Below, in pieces: positions 32,101 to 43,699 of a stretch of DNA of 64,000 nt. Location: contig NC_044573.1 in NCBI RefSeq assembly GCF_901933205.1, positions 30,377,493 to 30,441,492 of the forward strand, given 5' to 3'. This stretch comes from Camarhynchus parvulus. Taxonomy: Eukaryota > Chordata > Aves > Passeriformes > Thraupidae. The notes beneath the pieces were generated by a model. It saw only the letters and a program-made list of their open reading frames with translations, did no database searches and was not told the DNA's origin. A program made the translations under genes and the position numbers. How positions within the stretch are numbered: position 1 is the stretch's first letter; every line of letters starts with the position of its first letter.

Positions 32101-32574
32101 GATGGACCCCGAGGTCCCTTAAGGGCACCTGCAATGCAAGGGCTTGCCAGCATCAACCCCAAGCAGCTACCTGACATTGGCAGAAGGGGAGCAGAAAGTA
32201 CTTGCACGTCTCTTCTCCCACACTTTGGTCCAGCAGCTTCACTCTCAGTAGCCTGGGAGGCAGACTGGGAGGCTGGCACACAGTGTCAGGGAGAAGCCCA
32301 GCTCTCCCTAGGCACCCCTGCCTCCCCAAGCCTTGGGACAGGCTGATGACATGCTGCTCCTTGAGAGCTGTAGGACTCACTTCAGGAAGGTCCTGGGGTT
32401 GTTGTGGTCGTAGCAGAGCTGAGCCATGCGGAGGATGTTGACAGCATGCTGAGCCACAGGCTCAAAAGCTGTGGGGCTTGGTCCATCAGATCTGGTGCTG
32501 AGCCATCTCCCAGTGACACTGAACATAATGTAGCATGTCCAAGCTGAGCCCTGCAGGGAGGGAGAGACCTCAGG
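29130..32574. other. Intergenic sequence downstream of AARS2
   Basis: About 3.4 kb of unique-looking, moderately GC-rich sequence with no supported gene. Open frames here are short, overlapping on both strands, and lack recognisable domains. Confidence 0.6.
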
Positions 32575-32642
32575 GGCAGAGAGCCAGAGGTGACCTTTAA
32601 AGGTCCTTGCCAACCCAAACTGTTCTATGATTCTGTGATTCT
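32575..32642 (+). repeat. CR1 LINE 3' end
   Basis: A typical CR1 terminus: 'gacctttaaaggtccttgcc', 'aacccaaactgttctatgat' and a final 'tctgtgattcta' octamer-like tail. Only the last 60-70 bases are clearly recognisable. Upstream sequence may include older CR1 body that I cannot confirm. Confidence 0.85.
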
Positions 32643-32826
32643 ACATGCACAATGATACTGTGCACTGGACTGGTCACACCACACATGTACGCCTGTAATC
32701 CAGGAACCCAGACATGCACGTATCTGGAATTGTGGGTTACACTTGCAGGCTCTTGCCCTGCACCACAGGCTCCCTGTTCCTGCAGCAGCCAACACTTGAG
32801 GTGTTTGTGAGGTCCCCAGGACAAGG

Positions 32827-33333
32827 TGAGAGATGAGAATTTGACTCCATGTTCTCAGAAGGCTGATATATTATATTATGTTATGTTATATTATGTTATA
32901 TTATATTATGTTATGTTATATTATGTTATATTATATTATATTATATTATATTATATTATATTATATTATATTATATTATATTATATTATATTATATTATA
33001 TTATATTATATTATATTATATTATATTATATTATATTATATTATATTATATTATATTATATTATATTATATTATATTATGCTATACTAAAACTATACTAA
33101 AGAAAGAGAAAGGATACATCAGAAAGCTTCAAAGGAATGATAAAGAAAAACCCGTGACTCCTCAGAGCCTCGACACAGCTGGACCATGACTGGTCGTTAA
33201 ATTAAAACAATTCACATGTTTGGATAAACAATCTCCAGACCACATTCCAGAGCAGCAAAACATGGAGAAGCTGAGGCTTCTCATCTTCCCAGGAGAAGAA
33301 ATCCTGGCAAAGGGATTTTTCAGAAAAAACTCA
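32827..33333 (+). mobile_element. Passerine-type LTR with internal microsatellite
   Basis: The flanks of a long pentanucleotide array match a repeat I recognise as abundant in songbirds. The left part has 'gagatgagaatttgactcc' and 'ctcagaaggctgat'; the right part has 'actaaaactatactaa', 'aaggaatgataa', 'ccacattccagagcagca' and 'gaggcttctcatcttcccag', ending near 'ggatttttcagaaaa'. I read it as a solo LTR of an endogenous retrovirus. TG...CA limits are set at 32827 and 33333, without a confirmed target-site duplication. No retroviral coding sequence is attached. Confidence 0.65.
32865..33080. repeat. (TTATA)n pentanucleotide microsatellite, ~215 bp
   Basis: About 43 units of a 5-bp repeat. 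The left third mixes TTATA with TTATG units; the rest is almost perfect TTATA. It sits inside the LTR at the place where related copies carry a short AT-rich run, so it probably expanded from that seed. Open frames of repeated Ile-Leu-Tyr-Tyr through it are artefacts of the repeat. Confidence 0.95.
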
Positions 33334-34143
33334 TGGGTAGCTGCTGCACAGCACACACGAGGCTGTGGAGGGGAACCATGGATCAGCAGCCATGGCAAGG
33401 CAAGACTTCCATCTCAGGAGCAGCTCAGGGCCATGTCGGGCTGGTGCTGCTGCTCACCTCCTACATCCCAGATGCTTGGGAAAGGAGAGGAATGTTCTGT
33501 GCTAGAGGTGCTCACCTGTGGGACAGGCAGCATGGGCTGGGCAGGAGCACCCCATGGCTGAATCACCCCTCCAGTTCTGAGTCCCCAGCTTCTGGGGAGC
33601 ATTTCTGGGGAAGTTTCCACGGCAGGAGAACGCTGTCCACAGCAGCAAGCCGAGCGGCCGAGGAGGCGGGAGAGGCATTTCCAGGGGAACCCCAGCAGCC
33701 TGCCTTTGCCTGCCCTTCACGGCCAGCTGGTTCCCAGTGCAGGAGCACTTTGCATTCAGCTCCTCAGCCCGGATCGCAGCTGGCGTTTCCGTGCCGCTTG
33801 CAGAGAGGCGCGACTTCCTCAGCTGCAACCCAAAGCTCCTACCTCCTCCAGAAAGCACCTGGTGGACCCACAGGGCTGGGAGAATGCTTCCGCTTCGCCT
33901 TACATCTCCTTCCCATCACCATCCCCACTATTGTCAGGAACACCCTGCTATGGAGCCCACCCTCCTGGCCAGGAGCAGCCCATTTCCATCGAGGGCTGAA
34001 TTTTGATTGATTGATGTCATTCTGGGTCGCTGGAGCATGGCTGTGGGGTCCCAGGGTGTCAGCACAGAGGGAATGTAGTGAGGCTCTCATGGTGTTACCC
34101 AGTCTGCATCCAGAGAGCCATGTGCTGCTGCATCCCCTGTGTA

Positions 34144-34173
34144 CTGCAGGTGTGTAACCTGCAGGTGTGTAAC
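34144..34173. repeat. 15-bp tandem duplication
   Basis: Two exact copies of a 15-base unit (ctgcaggtgtgtaac) lie next to each other. Confidence 0.85.
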
Positions 34174-35153
34174 CATGGCAGGCTCCAGTGGAAGGATGAG
34201 CACAGCTGCACCCAAAACTGCACCCATGACCAGCCCCAGGCACTGGGGTGCTGCTGCCCACCTACAGTGGCTCCCTTGAGACTGGGGTGGAGGTGGAAGA
34301 TGAGCCTGTAGAATCTGCTGTGGGTTAGACTAGAAGGAGCTCCATTGTGCATCCAGTGCCTGTGTGCTCACTTCTGTGGGCTGGAGGGCTTCAGACCAAG
34401 TTGTGAAGTCCTACCATGCACAATCACTTAAGATTCCTATGGGGGCTGTCAGCCTCAAAGTACTGGAGTACCTGTGTTTTCAGCTGGCTGTGGGATCCTT
34501 ATCCCAGAACTATTGCCATCAGATTGTCTGGTTTTTCTGGGACACACCACCCAGAGCCTGCTGCAAAAGTCCCTGAGGCTATGCAGACACCGGATTACTA
34601 TTCCAGTCCCCAACCAGGATTCCCGCTTCTCCTTCTAGTCCTTGCCCAGCCTCATGTCACGCACTTTCCTCTTGCTTTACATCAGAGGTTGCCTGGGCTT
34701 GAGCTCCAGGAACAGGAAGATAAATCTGAGCCTACGTAGACCTTCTTTTCACATGGTGAAAAATTATTTACACTCGGGTTGGGATTTGCTGCTCTACTAA
34801 TTTCGTTGTCTCCTGGTTTGCCTGTTTGTCCCACATTCCACACAGTGTTTCCTCCCTCCTTCCCTCCCCCTTCTTTCTCTCACTGCCCTCACTGGTGTCT
34901 TTCCTCTCTCCTCCTCCTGGATGGCCAGGTTAGGCAGGTGCAAGAAGACGATGCACAGGGAAGATAATCCACCAACTCAAATATCACCGAGTTTTACAGA
35001 AAAAAGGGGAAACAGAGCCAAAACTAAATGACCTTTAAAACAAGCAAGTTCTCGTGTTCCTTCCCCCACCCAGAAGTGGCTCCTCTGCTCTGTTATAACC
35101 TTCTCCTCCCTACCCCAGCATTTATTTATAAGCACCATCAATAATTAAGAAGC

Positions 35154-35177
35154 TGCCTGCCTGCCTGCCTGCTTGCC
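35154..35177. repeat. (GCCT)n tetranucleotide microsatellite
   Basis: Five to six GCCT units with one GCTT variant. Short and of no evident function. Confidence 0.8.
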
Positions 35178-37936
35178 TCAGCTGCAGTGTTGACAGAGGC
35201 ATTTCTGACGTTTCCTGGCTCAGCCTGGCTGCTTTGCTCACTTGGGCTTTTAATTTTCTTTCCCTGCCTTGTTAGAAACAGAGGAATCACCTACCTGGAA
35301 CAGACTGGACATCCAGAGAGCCAGGAGAGCTTCCTGCTGGAGCTGGTTGCCCCAGGAGGTGCTGGCTTTCACCGCACTGCAGCATCAGGATGAGCTGGGA
35401 TGTCTGGGGTGTCCCCACCACGGGCACCATCCCTCCCTACCAGAGGCAGGGTCTGGGAGAAGAGACCCCCCCTTTCCACATCTGAGGGCCATGGATCTTG
35501 CACACTGGCATTTCTTTGTGGAAAAGACAGCAAGTGAGTGCTCTGCAGCTGGGCTTCCCAGCCCTGGGCGAGCAGCATCACCCTGGGCACCCAGCCAGGG
35601 AGATGGAAGGAGAGACCCACCAAGCAGTGCAGCCAAAAACCACAGCTGAGCAGGATGAGTTGGCCCTAGCAGGCAGAGCCAGAGGCCTCACAGTGGAAGG
35701 GGACAGCTGGACTTATAATCAGGGATGGAAAGCTTTACATGGGTCCAGAGGAAGCACCACAGGGCATAACCCAGGGACAGACCACGCACAGAGGCAGCAG
35801 CTGGCCTTGGCACATTGCTGGCACTGCAGAAGTCCTTGGGAACACTCCAGGTTGCTTCTTGTAGGTTCAAAAGCACCCTGCAGGCATCAGGCAATCTCTG
35901 ACCCTTGAACAAATCCTCAAGTGTAGGGTTTCCAGGGAGACTGGCTCAGCAGCTGCAGGCAGAGCCTGCAGCATGCCAGTGCAGCTCCCTTCGGCAGTGT
36001 GACCCGGATGCAGCAATGGGGCACAAGAGGGAAGCCCAGTGGTTCTCCCTGAGCTGGCCTGCGATGCTGCAGACACAGCAGAGACTTTGAGGGAGGCAGT
36101 GGCAGAGAGCTGCAGGGGGGGCATCTGGCAGCGTGCACCCAGCTCCCCCCAGCACACAGCACGATGCTCTGGGGCCCTGCTCCACCAGCCGAGCCCTGCA
36201 AGGGAACACCAAGGGGACCGTGGCTCTGCCATGGCCCCCATGCCCTGCAGTGAGGCCAGGGGGTGCCCGTGAGCTGGGCACAGCAGGAGGAAGCAGATCT
36301 GTCACAGAGCATGGCTCTGGAGGGACAGTGATGGCAGCTGGCAGCTCCACAGCCCTACCGGGGCTGGGCTCCGCTGGGCTGGGGAGAGGGCACCAAAGGA
36401 CAGTGTCAACTCAGGAGCCCTCGGTGCGCAGGCTCCCGGGCTGTCCTGTCCCATCAGCGTCCGACTGCCACCACAGCCACCGCCCCGACACTGTTCTGGC
36501 TGTCACGGGGGGAACAGAGCCCCCTCTGCTCCTGCAAGCTGCCCTGGACCAGGCCCTGCAACTCCTGCTACAAATATATATGGAGCTGCTCCTGGGAGAC
36601 ACCAAGGGTCTGAGAGATGGAAAGTGTGCCTCCTTCCTCATGTGCCCCGACCTCCCCAGCCCACACAGTCCAGCTGAGACCCTCCCAGTCCTCTCCTTCT
36701 TCTGTGGGTCAGGCTCCAGGGAGTGTACCCAGCCTCCAAGGGAAGAGATGTCTACTTGTGAGGGTGTTGGTTGTTCCCTCTGCAAAGGACATCACAGCCC
36801 AGCTGGCCTTGAAGGTAAATAAGGCAAGCAGGGAGGATGCCCTCATTTCAAATATAACAAGGACCATGGACCTCTGAGCTGCTTTCTGGTGGCCAAACAA
36901 GGGAAGGATGATGCACTGCCTCCTCTGGGATTTTCAAAATCTCACGGTACACTGCCTGTGCTGTAGGACCTGATCCTGCTTCACGTCCCTCTAGAGCACC
37001 TACACTCTTGCAAGCACTTGGATTTATCTAAATACAGAACAACAAGGAGAGGTGGAAATTGGGGCAGGGAAGGGAATGACACAGAGTCACAAGTTAAAAT
37101 GCAAATCATGGACCATGCTGTGGGAAGAAAGAGACCAATGTAAAACCAATGGATCATCTCCATGAGAGTGCTGGAAAACAGCCTCCCACTAACTCTCATC
37201 CCCAGCCTGGTAAGGGAAAAGCTTCACACCTGCTCTGAATGTCGTGAAGTCTGCAACAAGCCCAGACAGGAATAGAAGTCCCTAACTAGAAGATTTCCCT
37301 CCTCCAAGCAAATATGCAGCCAGTTCTTCTCCCACATGGCACCCCAGCTTGGCTCACGTGGCCAGTGCCAGCCTGGCCGAGTGGTGATGCCACCTCTCCC
37401 TGTCACAGAGCCCTGCAGCCAGGTGCACAGGGCAGGGCAGAATGTGACCAGCACAGCCAAGGGAAGCTGGCCACATCTGGCATCCTTGGCAAGGACACAA
37501 CAGCACCCCATTCACCAGGAGCTGAGGAGGAAGGCTAGCAAAATCTCAGTGATCAGTGTTTCTATATTCATTACCTCCCTCATGACCAGCCCTCTTGCAG
37601 CAGGATGCATCTCATATCTTTTGTGCATATCTCCTCCTGGACTCTACTAAGGGTCATGTCTCCCTCATCCCCTCCATGGAGCTGAGTGACAGCAACCTGG
37701 CAGTGAGGAGACACTTGCTCCAGCGAGAGGACCTGTGGGGATTGCTGTGACACAGTAGTGACAGCAGAGACCCTAGAGCTGAGGCAGTACTAATGGAGAT
37801 GCCCATCCCTGAGCATCAAGAAGAGCCAGCAGAAAGTGCCAGAGTCCCTCCAGGAAAGGAGGGTTTATTCAAGGGGCCAGCCAGTTCTGAGCCAAAAGCA
37901 GCAGGCACTGTGCTAACGCAGCTATCTGAAGCAGAA

Positions 37937-37966
37937 AGGCTGGGAATATCTAGGCTGGGAATATCT
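37937..37966. repeat. 15-bp tandem duplication
   Basis: Two exact adjacent copies of aggctgggaatatct. Confidence 0.85.
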
Positions 37967-40900
37967 GATCACATCCTCCCCAAGTTCCTTCTGCTGTCCA
38001 AACACAACCCCATGCTCCCAGCAGGACTCACAAACAGGATGTTTCTGCTGCCCACAGCCTCTGTGATCCACTTCCTAGCAGGGCAGTTGCTCTGCTTTTC
38101 CTCTCCTCCTCCTCCTTCTCCTCCTCATTTCAACACAGGGGGCCTGGGCACTTGTCCTGCCCAAGAGGAGCTTGCTAAACCTTCAGACCTGCAGACCTTT
38201 GCCGGCAGTTACCCAGGGCTCGCCAGCAACCCCAGACAAACAAGAAATTTTCCAACAAAAAAAGAAGGAAGCAGGGCTGGGGGAGCATGGAGGAAGCAGT
38301 GGCTGTGGTTGTGTCCTCAGCATTGGTTGTTAATTATAACCCAGAGCTGGGCACAGAGGGGAGCTTCAGAGTAGATCCTCTCTTCCCTGGCACCCCTTGC
38401 TCCAGGGTTGTGCCAGTACCTCCCATGTCAATCCCACTGGAAGTGGGGCTGAAGACCACAGAAGCTGGCACAAACACGGCAGCCTGAAATCTGGCAATGC
38501 TGTTTCTCTGTCTCTTTTCCCTAGATTGAAGGGTGGAGAGAAAGGGAGGGGAGCCTGGCACAGCTCCTTCTCGATCCTAGAGTGCCATCTGGCACTTGGA
38601 TGCAACACAAGGGGCTGAGTGGGAGTCAGCAGAGGGACTTGAAACTTCTGGTCTGACGTTGGAGGGATCTCAGAGAGAGGGGAAAAGAGAGGGCTCCAGG
38701 AGCAAGGAGGCAGGGGTTTGCAAACGGGAACCCGTAGGTCCCCGGGCACACATCACAGATCCTGCCTGCAGGAAGGTTTCTTTGATTCAGTCAAGAAAAC
38801 ATATGATCTGGGAAAAAAAACTAAGTAAAAATTAAGAGGCAAATAAACTGTCTTGCCTGGGAAGTTTCAGCTTGGCAAGATGGGGCAGCCTTTTATATCT
38901 TGCCCTGCTGCAAGCAGCAAGGGTCAGTGAATGGAAAGGGTTCCCATGGTTTAAAGTGTTACCAGATACTAAGCTGAAGCAAGAAAGGAAAAATCTAAGT
39001 TTTCAGGGAGTGGTAAAGGGTCATTGAGGCATTGTGGCTGTCCAGATGGGAAGGACAGCACAGAGGTGGGGTTGTGAAGTGCAGCATTACCAGGCAAACA
39101 CTAATGCAGAAGATATCCTGCCCCAGAGTCTGGGATGTACAAGAAAGATTTAACATTTGCATCCATCTACTTGGAGGTGATTCCTAGGAGGCACAGCCTC
39201 CCAGTGGATGAAGAAAACCTCCTGCACTATTTATAAGTATTATTTTGAAGTAACCTGAATGAAGGAAACCTTCCTGCTTCAGAGTTCAGGCCAGAGGCGT
39301 GGAGTTGTGACATGAACAAAACCATCCCCCTTGTGCAGGTCATATCCTGATTAACCCCATGGCAGATAGACTGTGCCCTGTGGAAGATGAGGGGCGAGTC
39401 CAGGAATACTCTAGGGCTGGTTTTGCACCAGCAAGGGAGGAAGGATACCCCTTTTCACAAACCTTGGTGTGATGCATGATGATGGGGATGCCAACCATGG
39501 CAACGGGTCAAATTCCCTGATTATTTGTTCCCCTGTTTTGTTTCTTTCATTAATCTCAAAGAGAGAGCATCCAAGCCAGCTGCACCCTCAGCCTGTGGTG
39601 GGATCATTTATCTCACCCCCCACGGGGCTCCTGTGTGCACTGGAAAGGCCAGGCTGAGGGGAGATGCTGCAGCGTGTCAGCTGGCAGGCTCTGCCTCCTG
39701 CCCTGGGCCCAGCATCCACCAGCAAGGCCTGGGGGCTCTCCTGGGGAGATGAGCCTCCACTCCTGCTGCCAAGCTCTGCTCCCCACAGAGCCAGCGCAGG
39801 CAGCAGATGGGCTGGGCTCTCCCTGCCAGCGCAGGCAAGGGGGCTGGAAGGTAGGAGGTAGAACCAAATCCAGTCTCATTAAGGGTAATTACCATTCATC
39901 CCAGGAAGCAGTAGGAAAAAGAGCCCACGTTCTCCCCATCTATTAATAGCTGTCAGCAGCTGCATGGTTCCTGCTGCGACCCAGGGAGAGCAGAAAGCTT
40001 TGGGAGAGCAGCAGCCCAGAGAGCATCCTGCTCCCCCATCCTTCAGCACTGGCTGTACAGGGGCAATCTTCCTCCTTCCAGGATGTCATTTGTTTTGCTG
40101 CTTCCCCCAGGACTCCAGGAACTGCTGGCTGCTTGTAAACAGTGTTTTCCAGCAAGAGCTGCAGGGAGCCAGCCAGAGGAGGGCCTGGAAATAGAGCTTT
40201 GGAGCCAGTCCCTGCTCCCCAGCATCCTCAATTTTCTGAGTCCTGCCCAGTTTTGGCAACTTTCTGTGCTCCCCTTTCTGTGTTGAAAGGGTAGAAGCCA
40301 TTAATGAAAGAGGACTCCAGTGCTGAGGACAAACCTCACTGGCTCCTGCCCTAGTGAATCCCTTTGGTGTCAGGCAGACATCAAACACCAACAGGCTCCT
40401 CTCACACCTAACCTTCAGCTGTGCCCATCGTTCTTCCCCACAGAGACATGAACCACATCTGACAGATGGAGGTTGCCTTGCTGCAGGCATAGCTAGAGAG
40501 GCTGCCCCACATGGAGCACAGCACTCACATGAAATGTTATCCTGGACTGGTGTGGTGATTTCTGGCCATCATGGTGTGATGTGAGGACACTGCAGGCTGC
40601 AGGAGATGCACTAGCAGAGCTGACCAGGAGGACACATGCACAGAGAGGGGTTTTTTCCACTCCTTCTACCTCCAGCTGCCACTGCAAACAAACAGCCTGC
40701 TACTTGCTGTGGGCAGAAAGCTCACCAGATGTGCTCCTGCGGTCCCTGAAGAGACAGCTGGTGCTGGTGTAACTGGAGAGAAGGAGAGGAAGATGGAGAG
40801 GTAGAGCAGAAATGCTTGGCTGCAAGATGTGTTGGTGGCTGGGCAAAGCCAGGGAGGATAATGTTTCTAGTCCACCATGCTGGGACACTAAAAAGGGTTG

Positions 40901-43350
40901 TCACCCTACAGCCACAGCTTTGTTTCCAGAAGAGCACCTGAATTTTCACATTAGCAGCAGAAGATGCCCTGTGGGATGTGTTCCTCCCACACAAGGCACT
41001 GCAGGACCTGGCTCCTGTCCAATTTATTTGTTGTGATATGAGGTTTGACTGTTGTTACACTGTCCTCCAACTCCAGGCAAAGCTGGCAGAGCTGATAATG
41101 CACAACACCATCACAGGTGCTGTCTAGGGGAAATCTGAGAGCTGGCAGCTGAGGGGATACAGAGGGCACCTGGGGTCTGCTGCTAGGACAGTGCCTTAGT
41201 CACTGGGGCCAGGAAGCAGCACCTTCCCTCATCCTCACTCTCAGCTGTCAACAGTGGGGATGGGAATGGATGCAATGTTTTACCCTGCATCCCTACTCCA
41301 CAGCATTTAAGGAGCAACTGCCACTGCACACCCCACTGGGAACAACACTAATGTCTACATCTCCCACTGGAAATAAATGCTAAGGTACAGAAAGAGTTAA
41401 CACAGCTATTTTTGGACTACAACTACTTCTTTTCAGCATATGATTCAACACCTGATTGCATCCATTTTGACAACTGACTGCAATATTGGGCACTATTGTC
41501 TCTGGGAATCAATGACTGGGTAGACACAGCTGAACTCTGTTGGACTGTGAAGTCTCCAAAATGTGACATTTACATTATATTGTCCATGAGATGGGCTAAA
41601 AACCTCAGTGTTGATGGCTTCCTGAAGGCTCAGCTCAGAAACTGATCACTGTTATGCAGGCAACCCAGGGGTGCTATTTCTGTGGATCTGGTTTGGCTAT
41701 CTCCTTTGCAATTCAGGAGTCTGACTGAATGTGTGCATGGAAATCAGTGCAAGAGAAAATATCCCTGGCTTTATGTTGCTCTCATTTCTGCTTTTCAAGG
41801 TCTCAAAAGCCCTGGAGATGTGTTCCCAGGAGTAACATGGTCAGTGTGAGGCCAGCGTTTGTGAAGGGCTTTGCAAGCCTTCTGACTACCCCACTGTGCT
41901 AAACACCAGCTTGACTCACAGGCAGTGTCACTGACTTCTGGGGAGCTGAGTGACAGAATCAGGCCACACCTAGAAAAAGAAGTACATTGCTGCCAAGGTC
42001 TAACTTTCCATCTTTGAAATTCACAAAGGAAGCCTCAGAGTCTTGATCCTTTTTTTAATCTATGCCTCTTTGCATTTATTGTTTTGTTGCTGAGCCTTTG
42101 GGGTGATCTGGGATCATGCTTTTAACATCTTCTTCATGACCAGGAGGTAAATTTTATATGAAAGTCAGCACAGCTTCCTAAAACTGCCAGCTATTATGGG
42201 ACTTGCAGGACTATCATGAGAGCTGGCACCAGTGTTATGCATGCTCCCACAGGGCACAGGCTGCACTCCTCTTGTGCCCGCTACATCAGCATTCCAAAGG
42301 AGTGAAAGAAAAACCTGTCTCAGGCTGGAAATACCCTGGCAAATACTGCAATGCTTAGATCTGAGAAATGGGAAAGAGGAGATGCATGTTTTCATCCCCT
42401 TGTTTACTCTTTATATTCCACAGCATGATGTTTGTCTTGATGAGGATTCTGGTCTTTCCCCACCTCTGTAGAGGATGCTTAACAGCAGAATTAAAAATGA
42501 ACAGGTCAAGGAGAACATGCAGCAGATGGACCAAGATCTTCTTGCCATCCGTGGAGTTCTCAGATTTGCTTTCCTCCCCCTCAGACCTGCCTGTGATGTC
42601 GTCTGCCCCAAAATACAAGGCCTTGAAGCAAGCCCATTTCAGGCATAGACAGCGTACCTTTAGCCATATAAACATGCAAGGAAACTGGTATCTTGAGGAT
42701 AGCAATGTATTCACGCTTTGAATACTGACTGGTACCGAACCATTCACATTGCACACCTTGCCCCATTTTTTCCATCATGCCACAGCAGCAGCTGCTGCTG
42801 CTGCAGGAGTGTCCCGGACCTTGGCAAATGCTCCCTCCCCACCCAGCCCTCGTGAAGCATGGTGGTGAGCTCACACATCTCCTCTGTGCTGCCAGAGAGG
42901 GCTCCTACTCCCCACGGCACTAACTCTCAGCAGCTGCACGGCGCGAGGAGCCTATCCCAAATCCCGTCCCTCTGCCTTCCCGCCGGCTTTTGGCGCCCCG
43001 CATGCCCTGGCAGCGGGCAGGCCCCGTGAGAGCAGGGGAGGCCTATGAAGGGAGCACGGCGCCCTGCCTGGGCCTGGCTCGGACCGGGCCGCGCACCCGG
43101 GCCCGGCTGTCCCGAGCTCCACGCGTGCCCGGCTGGGGGTCGCGGCCCGCGGCAGCCCCGCCCCAGCAACGGCCGCGTCCGTGGCGACAGCGGCGGTGGC
43201 GAGCGCAGGGCCCGGGCTGGTCCTGGTCCCGCTCCGTTCCCTGCCCCGCAGCAGCAGGACAGAGCCGGCAGCCGAATCCCCCAGGCCCAGGTGCCGGGAG
43301 GGACCCGCGCGTTTCACGCCCAGGGGCCCCCAGCGCTGCCGGGGCTGGGG

Positions 43351-43450
43351 ACACCCAGCGCCCGTGACCGGGCCCACCCCGGCGGTTCGCAGCTCCGGGC
43401 ACAGCCAGCGCCCCTGAGCGGGCCTTCTCCGCCGGTTCGCAGGTCTGGCT
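43351..43450. repeat. Diverged 50-bp tandem duplication in CpG island
   Basis: Copies at 43351-43400 and 43401-43450 share 'cagcgccc', 'gcgggcc'-like cores and a conserved 'ccggttcgcag' near the end, with scattered substitutions. Confidence 0.75.
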
Positions 43451-43556
43451 CGTAACGAAGCGGCCGCGCCCATGAGTTCCCGTCCCTCTCGGGGTCTCTG
43501 GAGAGAGCTTGGCTGGCACGGGGGAGCGCAGGGCCGGCATCCCGAGGAGCTGGGCT

Positions 43557-43624
43557 GGTGGGGCTGGCGTTCTCCTTGCCTCCTGGGGCTGGTGGGGCTG
43601 GCGTTCTCCTTGCCTCCTGGGGAA
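43557..43624. repeat. 34-bp exact tandem duplication in CpG island
   Basis: Copies at 43557-43590 and 43591-43624 are near-identical (ggtggggctggcg ... tgcctcctgggg). The high similarity implies a recent duplication. Confidence 0.85.
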
Positions 43625-43699
43625 GGGAACCCTCTCCGAGCCTCCGGGGGCCGGCTCGGCAGAGCCAGCTGCGCGCAGTGACCGGGGCTGCGGTGAGCA

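Larger units (their letters stand above)
33340..42920. other. Intergenic region, no supported gene
   Basis: About 9.6 kb between the LTR and the second CpG island. It contains short tandem duplications (34144-34173, 37937-37966), a (GCCT)n run (35154-35177), a TCC-rich run (about 38095-38130) and one exon-like stretch near 42476-42646. I recognise no protein, RNA gene or full transposon. Confidence 0.6.
42930..43690. promoter_or_regulatory. Orphan CpG island with tandem repeats
   Basis: A block of high GC and dense CpG that contrasts sharply with both flanks. It holds two diverged 50-bp tandem units (43351-43400 and 43401-43450) and two 34-bp tandem units (43557-43590 and 43591-43624). Several overlapping open frames cross it on both strands, but they are rich in Gly, Pro, Arg and Ala and match no family, as expected from GC-rich non-coding DNA. 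It lies 3.9 kb before the TCTE1 start codon and on the same side as a splice acceptor just before that codon, so it may be a distal TCTE1 promoter. A non-coding RNA promoter is the alternative. Confidence 0.6.

Noticed and set aside
32826..33189. Long open frames of repeated Ile-Leu-Tyr-Tyr units
   Set aside because: They are translations of the (TTATA)n microsatellite, which has no stop in some frames. No start context, domain or composition supports a gene.
38278..38374. Open frame reading into MEEAVAVVVSSALVV
   Set aside because: Short, no splice sites or homologous family, and overlapped by equally long frames on the opposite strand.
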